Notes under the pieces: generated by a model
What the model was told of the DNA's origin: nothing
Database searches by the model: none
What the model saw: only the letters and a program-made list of their open reading frames with translations
Made by a program: the position numbers and the translations under genes
Part shown: positions 9,750-19,143 of the stretch, piece after piece
Layout of the letters: the number at the start of each line of letters is the position of its first letter
Position numbering within the stretch: the stretch's first letter is position 1
Source: JBAYDV01 sp041672845
Lineage (GTDB): Bacteria > Bacteroidota > Bacteroidia > Bacteroidales > UBA932
Assembly: GCA_041672845.1 (NCBI GenBank)
Contig: JBAYYV010000004.1
Span: forward strand, 161,934-225,933
Direction: 5' to 3'
DNA: 64,000 bases

Positions 9750-11090
9750 TTAAAGAGTACCTTGTTCAAGCATAGCCTGAGCTACTTTCATGAAACCAGC
9801 GATATTTGCGCCTTTAACATAATTAATAGAGCCATCAGCATTCTTACCAAATGTAACACATTGTGTATGAATAGAAGTCATAATCTGATGTAAATATTTA
9901 TCTACTTCTTCTCCAGTCCAGCTAATATGATTAGCATTCTGAGTCATTTCTAGACCTGATGTAGCTACACCACCAGCATTAACTGCTTTACCAGGAGCAA
10001 ATAAGATACCAGCTTTCTGAGCAGCTTTAATAGCACCAGGTTGGCAACCCATATTAGAAACTTCACAGATACACATTACACCATTACTGATAAGTTCTTT
10101 AACATCTTCTTCTGACATTTCATTTTGGAATGCACAAGGAAGAGCGATATCACACTTAACAGACCAAGCTTTTTTACCTGCTATGAATTCAACACCTTTA
10201 AATTTGTTAGCCATAGGAGCTACGACATTTTTATTAGATGAACGAAGTTCAAGCATATAAGCATTTTCTTCTTCAGTAAGACCGTTAGGAATTACAACTA
10301 CACCATCAGGACCAGAAACAGCTACTACTTTAGCACCTAATTCTCTAGCTTTAATAGCAGCACCCCAAGCTACGTTACCGAAACCAGAAAGAGCAATAGT
10401 TTTACCTTTAATCTTTTCACCTGCAGTTTCTAATACGTGATTTACGAAATAAAGAGCACCGAAACCTGTAGCTTCTGGACGAAGAATAGAACCACCCCAA
10501 GTAGCACCTTTACCAGTAATTACACCAGTATTATATTGACGAGAAAGCTTCTTATACATACCATATAAAAATCCTATTTCACGTCCACCTACTCCGACAT
10601 CTCCAGCAGGGATATCTTGATCTGGACCTATAACCTGCCATAATTCCCACATGAAAGCTTGACAAAAACGCATGATTTCAGCATCTGATTTTCCAATAGG
10701 ATCGAAATCAGAACCACCTTTACTACCACCCATAGGTAATGTAGTTAAAGCATTTTTGAATGTTTGTTCAAAACCTAAAAATTTAAGCATTGAAGGTGTA
10801 ACAGCTTTGTGGAAACGAAGACCACCTTTATATGGTCCTATAGCACTGTTAAATTGAATACGATAACCATTATTAATTTGAACTTCACCTTTATCGTTTA
10901 CCCAAGTAACACGGAAAGTAAAAATACGATCTGGAATGACCATTCTTTCTACGATCTTTGCTTTTTCAAATTCAGGATGTTTATTATAAGTTTCTTCTAC
11001 AGTTTCTAGAACTTCTTCCACTGCTTGAAGATATTCAGCTTCGTTTCCCCATTTAGAACGAAGAGCATCCATTATGACTTGTGTTTTCAT
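9750..11090 (-). CDS. gdhA: NADP-type glutamate dehydrogenase
   Basis: Hexameric-class glutamate dehydrogenase that aminates 2-oxoglutarate, the main ammonium entry point in many Bacteroidales. The catalytic lysine is Lys124 in PMGGSKGGSDFDP. The Rossmann domain has GFGNVAWG near 236-243. Length of 446 residues fits the small hexameric family. Coenzyme preference (NADPH rather than NADH) is inferred from family resemblance. It is monocistronic: its own terminator follows, and a 160-base leader with a -7 element and an 18-base palindrome precedes it. Confidence 0.95.
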   Translation of the reverse strand: MKTQVIMDALRSKWGNEAEYLQAVEEVLETVEETYNKHPEFEKAKIVERMVIPDRIFTFRVTWVNDKGEVQINNGYRIQFNSAIGPYKGGLRFHKAVTPSMLKFLGFEQTFKNALTTLPMGGSKGGSDFDPIGKSDAEIMRFCQAFMWELWQVIGPDQDIPAGDVGVGGREIGFLYGMYKKLSRQYNTGVITGKGATWGGSILRPEATGFGALYFVNHVLETAGEKIKGKTIALSGFGNVAWGAAIKARELGAKVVAVSGPDGVVVIPNGLTEEENAYMLELRSSNKNVVAPMANKFKGVEFIAGKKAWSVKCDIALPCAFQNEMSEEDVKELISNGVMCICEVSNMGCQPGAIKAAQKAGILFAPGKAVNAGGVATSGLEMTQNANHISWTGEEVDKYLHQIMTSIHTQCVTFGKNADGSINYVKGANIAGFMKVAQAMLEQGTL

Positions 11091-11157
11091 AATAAATATT
11101 ATTATTTAAATTGTTTAAAAATGTTTTTATTTATATTAATAAATATTCTTTTTTTTG

Positions 11158-11175
11158 ATCCCTAAATATAGGGAT
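11158..11175. promoter_or_regulatory. Perfect palindrome in the gdhA leader
   Basis: ATCCCTA-AATA-TAGGGAT, a seven-base perfect inverted repeat around a four-base centre. It lies 68 bases upstream of the gdhA start and just downstream of the predicted -7 element, so it would be transcribed or would sit at the start of the transcript. An operator for a dimeric regulator of nitrogen metabolism is plausible, but no regulator is identified. Confidence 0.5.
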
Positions 11176-11201
11176 TTCTCTACCTCTTAATAAATTTATT
11201 G

Positions 11202-11209
11202 CAAACTTA
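11202..11209 (-). promoter_or_regulatory. -7 element for gdhA
   Basis: Minus-strand TAAGTTTG matches TAnnTTTG about 112 bases upstream of gdhA. Two TATTGCAA direct repeats flank it. Confidence 0.5.
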
Positions 11210-11249
11210 TATTGCAATACTGAAGATACCTAATTTTTTAATAAATATC

Positions 11250-12272
11250 TTAATTAACTTCCCAAGTAGAACCACTATGAAGAATATCATCTACACATTT
11301 GATCTTACTTTCAGCTTTTACTTTATCGACCTGTTCTTGGACACTACTATCATAAGTTATATCCTTAACATCTCTAATCACTCCTAAAGCTACAGGGAAT
11401 TCTGGATATTTCATATCGATTAACATATTGTGAATACCTATATTATTATTATGAGAATCATGTACTAACAAATCTTTTTCTGTAATACCGTTTTCCCCTA
11501 ATTTAACTACTTTTAAAGTTATAGAATCACGATCTAACATAATACCTTTATCTCTATTCTTCCCAAATATCATAGGTTCTCCCTGACGAAGAATAATAGT
11601 TCTATCTTCTCTTACTTCTTTATCTGTTATGGCTTTATGTGCTCCATTGTTATAAATCATACAATTAACTAAAACCTCATTAATAGAACAACCTGCATGT
11701 AAAGCTGAAGCGATAAAATTTTCTTGAGTAAGTTTTATATCTACATCGATACTTCTTGAAAAGAATGTACCTCTAGCACCCATTACTAAAGAACCAGGAT
11801 TAAATGGGTATTCTACTGTACCATAAGGAGAAGTATTAGTAATCTTACCTATAGGAGAAGTAGGAGAATATTGACCTTTAGTTAAACCATAAATTTGATT
11901 ATTAAAAAGAATAACATTTAAGTCTATATTTCTACGAATACCATGAATAAAATGATTACCTCCAATAGCTAAAGCATCACCATCACCAGTAGCTACCCAA
12001 AGAGAAAGCTTAGGATTAGATACTTTAATTCCAGTAGAAATAGGAATAGCACGTCCATGAATACTATGAAATCCAAAAGTATCTACATAATAAGGAGCTC
12101 TTGAAGAACAACCTATCCCAGATATAAATACAAAATCTTCCTTTTTATAACCTAATTTATCAGCTACTACAGGTAATGCCCTCTGTAAAGATGCTAACAA
12201 AGCATGGTCACCACAACCTGGGCACCATCTTACTTCTTGATCACTTTTAAAATCTTTTGCTGTATATTTCAT
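11250..12272 (-). CDS. korB: 2-oxoacid:ferredoxin oxidoreductase, beta subunit (probable KorB)
   Basis: Thiamine-diphosphate-binding subunit of a 2-oxoglutarate:ferredoxin oxidoreductase. The N-terminus has WCPGCGDHALL. The ThDP/Mg motif follows as GDGDALAIGGNH, with NNQIYGLTKGQ downstream. At 340 residues it is the usual two-subunit KorB. It follows korA with a 10-bp gap. The enzyme makes succinyl-CoA and reduced ferredoxin, or runs reductively to form 2-oxoglutarate, the substrate of the neighbouring gdhA product. Confidence 0.92.
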   Translation of the reverse strand: MKYTAKDFKSDQEVRWCPGCGDHALLASLQRALPVVADKLGYKKEDFVFISGIGCSSRAPYYVDTFGFHSIHGRAIPISTGIKVSNPKLSLWVATGDGDALAIGGNHFIHGIRRNIDLNVILFNNQIYGLTKGQYSPTSPIGKITNTSPYGTVEYPFNPGSLVMGARGTFFSRSIDVDIKLTQENFIASALHAGCSINEVLVNCMIYNNGAHKAITDKEVREDRTIILRQGEPMIFGKNRDKGIMLDRDSITLKVVKLGENGITEKDLLVHDSHNNNIGIHNMLIDMKYPEFPVALGVIRDVKDITYDSSVQEQVDKVKAESKIKCVDDILHSGSTWEVN

Positions 12273-12282
12273 TTCTTTATAT

Positions 12283-14118
12283 TTACTTATTATAAATTTT
12301 ATTTACAGCCTCTTTAATTTCTTTCACGATGAAGGGCTGACCTTGAACTTTATTACATTGAGAATATTGAAATTCTGGAAATTTATTCCTTAAATAACCG
12401 ACGAAATGTCCGCTATTTAATTCACAAACTATTATTTTCTTGAATTTAGAAAATATTTCTTTTGTGTTTCTTGGAAGTGGATTAATAAAATCAAAATGTG
12501 CCAACGAAACAGATTTTCCTTCTTTATGAAATTCTCGAACAGCAGTGTAAAGATGGCCAAATGTTCCGCCCCATCCTACGATAAGAACTTCCCCCTCTGG
12601 ATCACCAATAACTTTTTGTTCAGGAATAATTTGTGCTAATTTTTGAATCTTTTCATCTCTATTATAAACCATTTGTTCATGATTAATAGGATCTGAACAA
12701 ATAACTCCCGCAGGATTTTTTTCTAGACCACCTACTCTATGTTCTAACCCTGCTTTTCCAGGGAAAGCCCACTTTCTAACTAGAGTATTTTCATCTCTTT
12801 CATAAGGTTTGAATTCACCTTCACAAGAATCAATAATAGGTGGATGAATTTCAGGATAATCCTTCATAGAAGGAATTTTCCATGGTTCAGAACCATTACC
12901 TAAAAACCCTTCTGATAATAATACACAAGGAGTCATAGATTCCATAGCCAATTTACCAGCATAGAATGCTGCGTCAAAACAATGAGAAGGAGAGTGAGAG
13001 GCTATCACGATAGTAGGACATTCACCATTTCTTCCATATAATACTTGATTTAAATCAGCTTGTTCAGTTTTAGTAGGTATACCTGTAGAAGGACCTGCAC
13101 GCTGTACATCTACTACTACTAGAGGAAGTTCAGTAATTTGAGCTAAACCTAAAGCTTCTGATTTAAGTGAAAGACCAGGACCAGAAGTAGTAGTAACTGC
13201 CATATTTCCTGCATAAGCAGCACCTATTGCAGTACAAATTCCTGAGATTTCATCTTCACATTGAACAGTTTTACAATTTAAAGATTTATATAAAGCTAAT
13301 TCTTCTAAAACCGCTGTAGCTGGAGTAATAGGATAAGAACCACAGAATAATGGTCTTCCAGATTTTTCAGAGGCAGCTAATAGACCCCAAGCAATAGCTT
13401 GATTACCATTTACATTTCTATAAATACCTTTTAAATGTTTTTTATTCTGTATTTGATAAGTATCAGGAGTAGCTTGAATATTAGCTGCATAATTAAATCC
13501 AGCTGTTAAAACTATCTTATTAGCTTCTATTAATATAGGTTTACTTTTAAATTTCTTTTCTAGATAAGCAAAAGTATAATCCATCTTACGATTAAACATA
13601 TTAAATACAATACCTAGGGTAAACATATTTTTACATCTAACGATAGATTTATTATCCATCCCACTATCTTTCAAAGCCTCTTTAGTAATTCTTGTAATAG
13701 GAGCTACTATAATTTTTCTATCATCTACTTTAGATTCCTTCATAGGATTCATAGTAGAATAACCAGCTTTTTTTATTCCTTTTTCAGTAAAAGTTTCTTC
13801 ATCAATTATGATAGTGGCTGTAGATTTAGTCCATTGAGCCATAGCTTTTAAAGCTGCTGGGTTCATAGCCACTAAAACATCACAGTAATCACCTGGAGTA
13901 TAAACTTCTTTACCGACATGTACTTGGAAACCAGAAACACCTGAAACCGTTCCCTGAGGAGCTCTAATTTCAGCAGGATAATCTGGGAAAGTACAAATCT
14001 CATTACCAAATAATGCAGAGGAATCGGCAAATAAGGTACCAGTTAACTGCATACCATCACCTGAATCTCCTGCAAATCGAATCACGACATCTTCAATGTC
14101 AATTATTTTGTGCTGCAT
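12283..14118 (-). CDS. korA: 2-oxoacid:ferredoxin oxidoreductase, fused gamma-alpha subunit (probable KorA)
   Basis: The first 190 residues form the gamma domain (RFAGDSGDGMQLTG). The pyrimidine-binding alpha domain starts near 235 with GNQAIAWG and CGSYPITPATAVLEELA. The C-terminal part carries the domain II fold. The 611-residue length fits the gamma-alpha fusion class. Substrate assignment to 2-oxoglutarate rests on family resemblance and pairing with korB; another 2-oxoacid is possible. It lies 44 bp downstream of skp, and a hairpin and a 14-base dyad sit in that gap. Confidence 0.92.
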   Translation of the reverse strand: MQHKIIDIEDVVIRFAGDSGDGMQLTGTLFADSSALFGNEICTFPDYPAEIRAPQGTVSGVSGFQVHVGKEVYTPGDYCDVLVAMNPAALKAMAQWTKSTATIIIDEETFTEKGIKKAGYSTMNPMKESKVDDRKIIVAPITRITKEALKDSGMDNKSIVRCKNMFTLGIVFNMFNRKMDYTFAYLEKKFKSKPILIEANKIVLTAGFNYAANIQATPDTYQIQNKKHLKGIYRNVNGNQAIAWGLLAASEKSGRPLFCGSYPITPATAVLEELALYKSLNCKTVQCEDEISGICTAIGAAYAGNMAVTTTSGPGLSLKSEALGLAQITELPLVVVDVQRAGPSTGIPTKTEQADLNQVLYGRNGECPTIVIASHSPSHCFDAAFYAGKLAMESMTPCVLLSEGFLGNGSEPWKIPSMKDYPEIHPPIIDSCEGEFKPYERDENTLVRKWAFPGKAGLEHRVGGLEKNPAGVICSDPINHEQMVYNRDEKIQKLAQIIPEQKVIGDPEGEVLIVGWGGTFGHLYTAVREFHKEGKSVSLAHFDFINPLPRNTKEIFSKFKKIIVCELNSGHFVGYLRNKFPEFQYSQCNKVQGQPFIVKEIKEAVNKIYNK

Positions 14119-14136
14119 TTTTATATAAATTAAAAA

Positions 14137-14179
14137 ATATTGTGCAATATGTATAAAGGAGCTTAATTAAGAGCTCCTT
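14137..14179. promoter_or_regulatory. Hairpin and dyad between skp and korA
   Basis: An 8-bp perfect stem (AAGGAGCT / AGCTCCTT, 14156-14179) overlaps the last codons of skp, and a dyad ATATTG-TG-CAATAT lies at 14137-14150 just before korA. The hairpin lacks a long T-run on the minus strand, so it is more likely an attenuating or processing element than a strong terminator. Confidence 0.4.
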
Positions 14180-14723
14180 GTTGTACATTTTGCGTTGTTA
14201 GTTTTTTGTCTAATGAAATATTTAATTCTTTTTTTACCATATCTGATACATCTACACTTACACTTTCATTAATAAAAGGAATATTAGCCACTGAAGTATC
14301 AAATATATAAGTAAAACCATGCTGTTTACCTATCTTTTGTACAGCTTCTTTAGCTTGTAGGAATATTGGATTAAGAAGGGTTTGTTGTTTAGTTTGAAAC
14401 TCAGTAGAAGCATTTTGCTTGTAAGTTTCTATTCTGGTTTGCATTTCTTGAAGTTCTTTACCTTTAGTTTCTAAAACTGCAGGACTCCAAGTAGCTTGCA
14501 TTTTTTGATAAGTATTATATTTAGTATAAAACTCATTCTGCATATCAGTGAATGTTTTTTGCAATTCATTGTTGTACTTAGTTAATACTACTTTAGCAGA
14601 ATCCATTTCGGCCATAAGCTGAACAGTTTCTTGTAAATTAATATGCCCAAATTTAAGTGTCTGAGCAGAAACAGAAAAAACTGTTATAGCACTAAGAATA
14701 ATTACTGTAAGGATTTTTTTCAT
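14163..14723 (-). CDS. skp: OmpH/Skp-family periplasmic chaperone
   Basis: Small periplasmic chaperone for outer-membrane proteins. A signal peptide of about 20 residues ends SVSA before QTLKFGHINL. The middle (about 45-125) is a long coiled-coil rich in Lys, Glu and Gln, as in the Skp tentacles. Length of 186 residues is normal. It lies 63 bp after bamA, the usual pairing in Bacteroidetes. A second OmpH-like protein, this one a lipoprotein, is encoded at 19975. Confidence 0.9.
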   Translation of the reverse strand: MKKILTVIILSAITVFSVSAQTLKFGHINLQETVQLMAEMDSAKVVLTKYNNELQKTFTDMQNEFYTKYNTYQKMQATWSPAVLETKGKELQEMQTRIETYKQNASTEFQTKQQTLLNPIFLQAKEAVQKIGKQHGFTYIFDTSVANIPFINESVSVDVSDMVKKELNISLDKKLTTQNVQQGALN

Positions 14724-14786
14724 TATATTTTTATTTATAGTTATTTGTCAATATTCTAAAAACTAAATTTATATTAGTTCTAATTA

Positions 14787-17303
14787 TTAAAATTGTTGTC
14801 CTATTACAAAATGGAAGTTAGATCCACTAGTTTCACCATTTATTGGATCAAATCCATAACCCCAATCGATACCTAATAATCCAATAGCAGGTAAAAATAT
14901 TCTAAGACCTATACCGGCTGAACGTTTGATAGAAAATGGTTGAAATTGTTTCATATCATACCAACAATTACCTCCTTCTAAAAATCCTAATACATATATA
15001 GTAGATGAAGGCTGTAAAACTACAGGATATCTTAACTCCATAGTAAACTTATCATAAACATGACCAGCATAAGCACCATCTATTAGTGGGGTCAAAGAAT
15101 AGTTAGCATATCCTCTTAAAGCTACGACTTCAGCTCCATATGTATTATAACCTGACATCCCATCACCACCGACTTGGAATCCTTCAAAAGGAGAATAGCC
15201 TAAGTCTTTATTATAATATCCTAAATAACCGAACTGAGCTCTAGTCATAAGTACTAGATCGCCGATTAATTTAGTATATAAAGTTCCTTTAGCAGTCCAC
15301 TTATGATATTCTATCCATCTATATCTTTTACTATCTTCCATAGAAGAATAATCGGTATCGTCACTTCTAAATAAAGAATAAGGTGGAGTTAACTGCAATC
15401 CTAATACAAAATCTGAACCTGACCTAGGATAAATCATCTGATCTGTCGAATTTCTGGCCAAGGTGATTTTATAACTTAAATTATTAGAATAACCATCACT
15501 AAAAATAAAATAGTAATTCCAATCATTCAACTCATATGTTTGCAAACTTAAAGCATGATAAAGTTGGAAATAATTATCAGGCCATTTTAATCTATTACCT
15601 AAACTTACAGTAGCACCATAAACTTTCATAGATTGCTCAGATGAATTAGCATACCAATAATATGAATTAGTTTGCTTAGTATAATAAGTAGAAATAGATA
15701 ACGAAGTAGGTTTTTTACCAAATAACCATGGTTCAGAAAAACTAGCTTGAAGAGCAGTATAATATGTACCATTAGTTTGGAAATTCAAAGCAAAACTCTG
15801 AGCATCTCCATAAGGAACAGGTCTCCATGCACCTTTTTTAAACATTCTTCTGACTGAGAAGTTATTAAAACTGACACCGATCGTGCCGACAAAAGAATAA
15901 CCACCCCAACCACCAGAAAGATTAAGCTTACTGTCTGGCTTTTCTGCTACATTATAAGTAAGATCTACTGTATTATTCATCTGATTAGGAATAATAGAAT
16001 AACCTTTAGCAGGATCTACTGCATATTCAGGATCAAAATGTCCCATAGAAGAAATTTCACGTATAGAACGTTCAAAATCTTGCTGACTATATAAATAACC
16101 AGGTCTAGTGAAAATTTGTCTTCTTACGACTCTTTCATTAGTAATGTTATTACCACTAATTACTATATTATTAAAGAGGGCAGGTTTTCCTTCGACTATT
16201 CGCATTTCTACATCTATAGAATCTTTATCAATATTTATTTCTACAGGGACTATATTAAAAAACAAGTAACCTTTATTCTTATATAAAGAACCGACATCCA
16301 TTTCCTGTTTTTTAGGATCTCCAAATAGTCTTTTTTGCAATAAAATCACATCATAGATATCACCCTTACTAATTTTTAAGATATTACTTAATTGCTGAGA
16401 AGTATATAAAGAATTACCAGTCCAAGTTATATTTCTAAAGAAATACTGTTTTCCTTCATTAATATAAATATCAATACCTAATCTAGCTTCTTTTATTTCA
16501 TAAATAGAATCTCTAATTACTTTAGCATCTCTATAACCTTGTTCATTAAAGGCTAACAATAAAGTATTTAAATCTTCTTTGTATTCTTTCTCTTTAAATT
16601 TCTTACTCTTTAAAAAATTTCTAATTCTCTGATCCTTAGTGTTTTCCATCTTACTAAGAATCTTTCCATCTTTCACATTATGATTACCATAGAAATTAAT
16701 TCTCTTAACCTTTACCTTTTTACCTTTATCTATTTTAAATACTATTTGAATAGCATTTTTTATTCGTTTATCAGTTTTAATAATAATTTCTATTTTAGCT
16801 CTTATAAAACCTTTTTCATTATAATAATCTTTTATAAGTTTGGTCCACTGACGTTTCTTATATTCAGAATATTCAGATGCTCTTCTAAGATGTAATTTTT
16901 CCTTAAGCTCTTTTTCTTGAGAAGATTTAATTCCTTCAAATACCCACTTAGATACCCTAGGCCTTTCTTGCAAATTTAAACATAAATAAACTGTATCTTT
17001 ATTTTGAGAAAGAGAATCTATATATAAAGAAACATTAGAAAATAACTTTTGACCCCAGATCTTCTTGATAATAGAAGAGGATTCATCACTAGGTAAAACT
17101 ATTTCTTCACCTTTATTAAGACCAGATAACATAATTATCTGTTTCTCATTTAAATATTTTACTCCGGTGACTTTAACACCACCAATAACATACTTTTGTG
17201 GCTTATCATAATTAACCGTTATACCTACTTTATTAGATTCCTGAGCATAGGTAAATACTGGGAGTATTATGGATATTAAAATAATTAATTTTCTAAACTT
17301 CAT
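14787..17303 (-). CDS. bamA: Outer membrane protein assembly factor BamA
   Basis: Core beta-barrel assembly protein of the outer membrane. It has a signal peptide (residues 1-20, ending TYA before QES). A series of POTRA domains covers roughly 35-450, with typical segments such as NEKGFIRAKIEI and YKNKGYLFFNI. A 16-strand barrel makes up the C-terminus with conserved YPRSGSDF and AGIGLRIFLPAIGLLGIDW. Length of 838 residues is normal for this phylum. It is preceded by uppS and followed by skp, a conserved envelope-biogenesis order. Confidence 0.95.
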   Translation of the reverse strand: MKFRKLIILISIILPVFTYAQESNKVGITVNYDKPQKYVIGGVKVTGVKYLNEKQIIMLSGLNKGEEIVLPSDESSSIIKKIWGQKLFSNVSLYIDSLSQNKDTVYLCLNLQERPRVSKWVFEGIKSSQEKELKEKLHLRRASEYSEYKKRQWTKLIKDYYNEKGFIRAKIEIIIKTDKRIKNAIQIVFKIDKGKKVKVKRINFYGNHNVKDGKILSKMENTKDQRIRNFLKSKKFKEKEYKEDLNTLLLAFNEQGYRDAKVIRDSIYEIKEARLGIDIYINEGKQYFFRNITWTGNSLYTSQQLSNILKISKGDIYDVILLQKRLFGDPKKQEMDVGSLYKNKGYLFFNIVPVEINIDKDSIDVEMRIVEGKPALFNNIVISGNNITNERVVRRQIFTRPGYLYSQQDFERSIREISSMGHFDPEYAVDPAKGYSIIPNQMNNTVDLTYNVAEKPDSKLNLSGGWGGYSFVGTIGVSFNNFSVRRMFKKGAWRPVPYGDAQSFALNFQTNGTYYTALQASFSEPWLFGKKPTSLSISTYYTKQTNSYYWYANSSEQSMKVYGATVSLGNRLKWPDNYFQLYHALSLQTYELNDWNYYFIFSDGYSNNLSYKITLARNSTDQMIYPRSGSDFVLGLQLTPPYSLFRSDDTDYSSMEDSKRYRWIEYHKWTAKGTLYTKLIGDLVLMTRAQFGYLGYYNKDLGYSPFEGFQVGGDGMSGYNTYGAEVVALRGYANYSLTPLIDGAYAGHVYDKFTMELRYPVVLQPSSTIYVLGFLEGGNCWYDMKQFQPFSIKRSAGIGLRIFLPAIGLLGIDWGYGFDPINGETSGSNFHFVIGQQF

Positions 17304-17337
17304 ATGTTATATTAGTTTGTCATACCTAAAATTCTTG

Positions 17338-17345
17338 CAAAGATA
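17338..17345 (-). promoter_or_regulatory. -7 element for bamA
   Basis: Minus-strand TATCTTTG, an exact TAnnTTTG match, 35 bases before the bamA start in the 61-bp gap after uppS. It suggests bamA-skp can be transcribed separately from nadK-uppS. Confidence 0.55.
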
Positions 17346-17364
17346 GTACTTATTATTTATCTTT

Positions 17365-18150
17365 CTACTTATTATTTAGTTGTTCGCTTGTTTTACCAAA
17401 TCGCCTTTCTCTATTAACATAATTTTCTATTGCTTTCTTAAGATCCTTCATACGAAAATCAGGCCAAAGTATATCTAAAAAATATAGTTCAGTATATGCT
17501 AACTGCCATAATAGATAATTACTAATTCTGGTTTCGCCACTGGTTCTAATCATTAAATCTGGATCTGGAATATCAGCAGTAGCCAAATATTTTTCAAATG
17601 TTTTCTCGTCTATCAAAGCAGGATTTTCATTAATAGAATCATTAAAAAGTAGTGCATCAGTAACTTGCTGTTTAGAAACTTTTATACATTTATTTACTGC
17701 TTGCATTATATCCCATCTACCACTATAACTAATAAATAATATTAAAGTCATTCTTGTATTATTTACTGATTCCTCTTCTAGATGTTCAATATCTTTTAAT
17801 AACTTTTCAGAAAGTTTAAATCTATCACCTATTACTCTAAATTTAATATTATTCTTCATAATAGTATCTCTCTCTTTATGAATAGCTTGAAACATTAAAC
17901 TCATTAAACCATCTACTTCATCTTTAGGACGATTCCAGTTTTCAGAAGAGAAGGCATATAGACTTAAATATTTAATTCCTATTTCTGCTGCATAAGTAAC
18001 AGTATCTCTTACACTTTCTACTCCAGCATTATGTCCAAATAATCTTTCATGATGCTGTTGTTTAGCCCAACGACCATTACCATCCATAATGATAGTAATA
18101 TGTTTCGGTAATTTATCAGTAGAGAATTTATATTTATCTGATTCTTTCAT
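17365..18150 (-). CDS. uppS: Isoprenyl (undecaprenyl) diphosphate synthase
   Basis: Cis-prenyltransferase making undecaprenyl diphosphate, the lipid carrier for peptidoglycan and glycans. The catalytic Asp is in IIMDGNGRWAKQ, and downstream motifs include SLYAFSSENWNRP and RTSGETRISNYLLWQ. I start it at the ATG ending at 18150, giving 261 residues and a 1-bp gap after the nadK stop. A longer reading to 18216 would overlap nadK by 65 bp and add 22 residues that do not resemble the family. Confidence 0.95.
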   Translation of the reverse strand: MKESDKYKFSTDKLPKHITIIMDGNGRWAKQQHHERLFGHNAGVESVRDTVTYAAEIGIKYLSLYAFSSENWNRPKDEVDGLMSLMFQAIHKERDTIMKNNIKFRVIGDRFKLSEKLLKDIEHLEEESVNNTRMTLILFISYSGRWDIMQAVNKCIKVSKQQVTDALLFNDSINENPALIDEKTFEKYLATADIPDPDLMIRTSGETRISNYLLWQLAYTELYFLDILWPDFRMKDLKKAIENYVNRERRFGKTSEQLNNK

Positions 18151-18151
18151 A

Positions 18152-19033
18152 TTAGAAATTACGTTGGTCAGCTCCCCATGAGAGTTTATCATGTAAGGCT
18201 TGAAAAAAACCTGCATTTTTATCTGAGAAAATAATAGATGGTATAGTACATGTACTCTTGCATACCTTGAATTTAAAATCAGAGCTAACTACAATAGATT
18301 TATTGTCGACAGACAAAACAGCATCATCTGCTCTAGACTGTAAACTCACCTCTATTTCACTGTCATCTGTTATAACTAATGGTCTCATGTTTAAATTATG
18401 AGAAGCTATCGGCGATAATATGAAAACATGACATGACGGAGTAACTATAGGCCCCCCAACGGATAATGAATATGCAGTAGAACCTGTAGAAGTAGCTATA
18501 ATAAAACCATCAGCCCAATATGTAGGAATCGCATGGCCATTAATCTTTACATCTATACCCATTAAAGTAGGAATCGTTCTCTGTACAGATATTTCATTAA
18601 CAGCATATTTAAATATATCCAAAGGAGTTTCTAGACATAGTTTTAATAATGGTAACCCCACATAATGATAATCACCTTCTATTATCCTATTCATCCATAC
18701 TTGCTTTTGAGCAAATTTAGTAGCAGTAAGAAAACCTAATCTACCGAAATTAATTCCAACGACTGGAATATTTTTATTTTTAATTAGAAATATCGAACCG
18801 ATAAAAGTACCATCTCCTCCTAAAGTTATCATCATATCTATATCGTCTTCTAAATCATCAGAAGTAGAAAAGATTTTTCCTTTAGGGAACTTTTCACTAT
18901 CATCTTTAATAGCTTTATATAATTTATGATAGTAATATAGTCTTACCCCTTTTTCATGAAAATAATTAAACATGAAAAAGAATTTTTCTTTTAATTCCGG
19001 GTTAAAATCTTTAGCGTAAAATGCTAGTTTCAT
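18152..19033 (-). CDS. nadK: NAD kinase
   Basis: Phosphorylates NAD+ to NADP+. The diacylglycerol-kinase-like motif GGDGT is at 72-76. The NE motif appears as NEISVQRT and the glycine-rich loop as ATSTGSTAYSLSVGGP. Length of 293 residues is normal. It is the first gene of the run nadK-uppS-bamA-skp-korA-korB. Upstream, CATATTTG on the minus strand is one base off the -7 consensus. Confidence 0.95.
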   Translation of the reverse strand: MKLAFYAKDFNPELKEKFFFMFNYFHEKGVRLYYYHKLYKAIKDDSEKFPKGKIFSTSDDLEDDIDMMITLGGDGTFIGSIFLIKNKNIPVVGINFGRLGFLTATKFAQKQVWMNRIIEGDYHYVGLPLLKLCLETPLDIFKYAVNEISVQRTIPTLMGIDVKINGHAIPTYWADGFIIATSTGSTAYSLSVGGPIVTPSCHVFILSPIASHNLNMRPLVITDDSEIEVSLQSRADDAVLSVDNKSIVVSSDFKFKVCKSTCTIPSIIFSDKNAGFFQALHDKLSWGADQRNF

Positions 19034-19143
19034 CTATTTATCGATTTTTTTATCATACAAATATGGCTAAAATTATCTTATAATACTTATTTTTGTCTAA
19101 TTAATTTTGGATATTGTAAATAAGACTTTTAAATATAATAATT

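Noticed and set aside
18151..18216. Upstream start for uppS
   Set aside because: It would overlap nadK by 65 bp and add residues unlike the family; the ATG at 18150 gives standard length and spacing.
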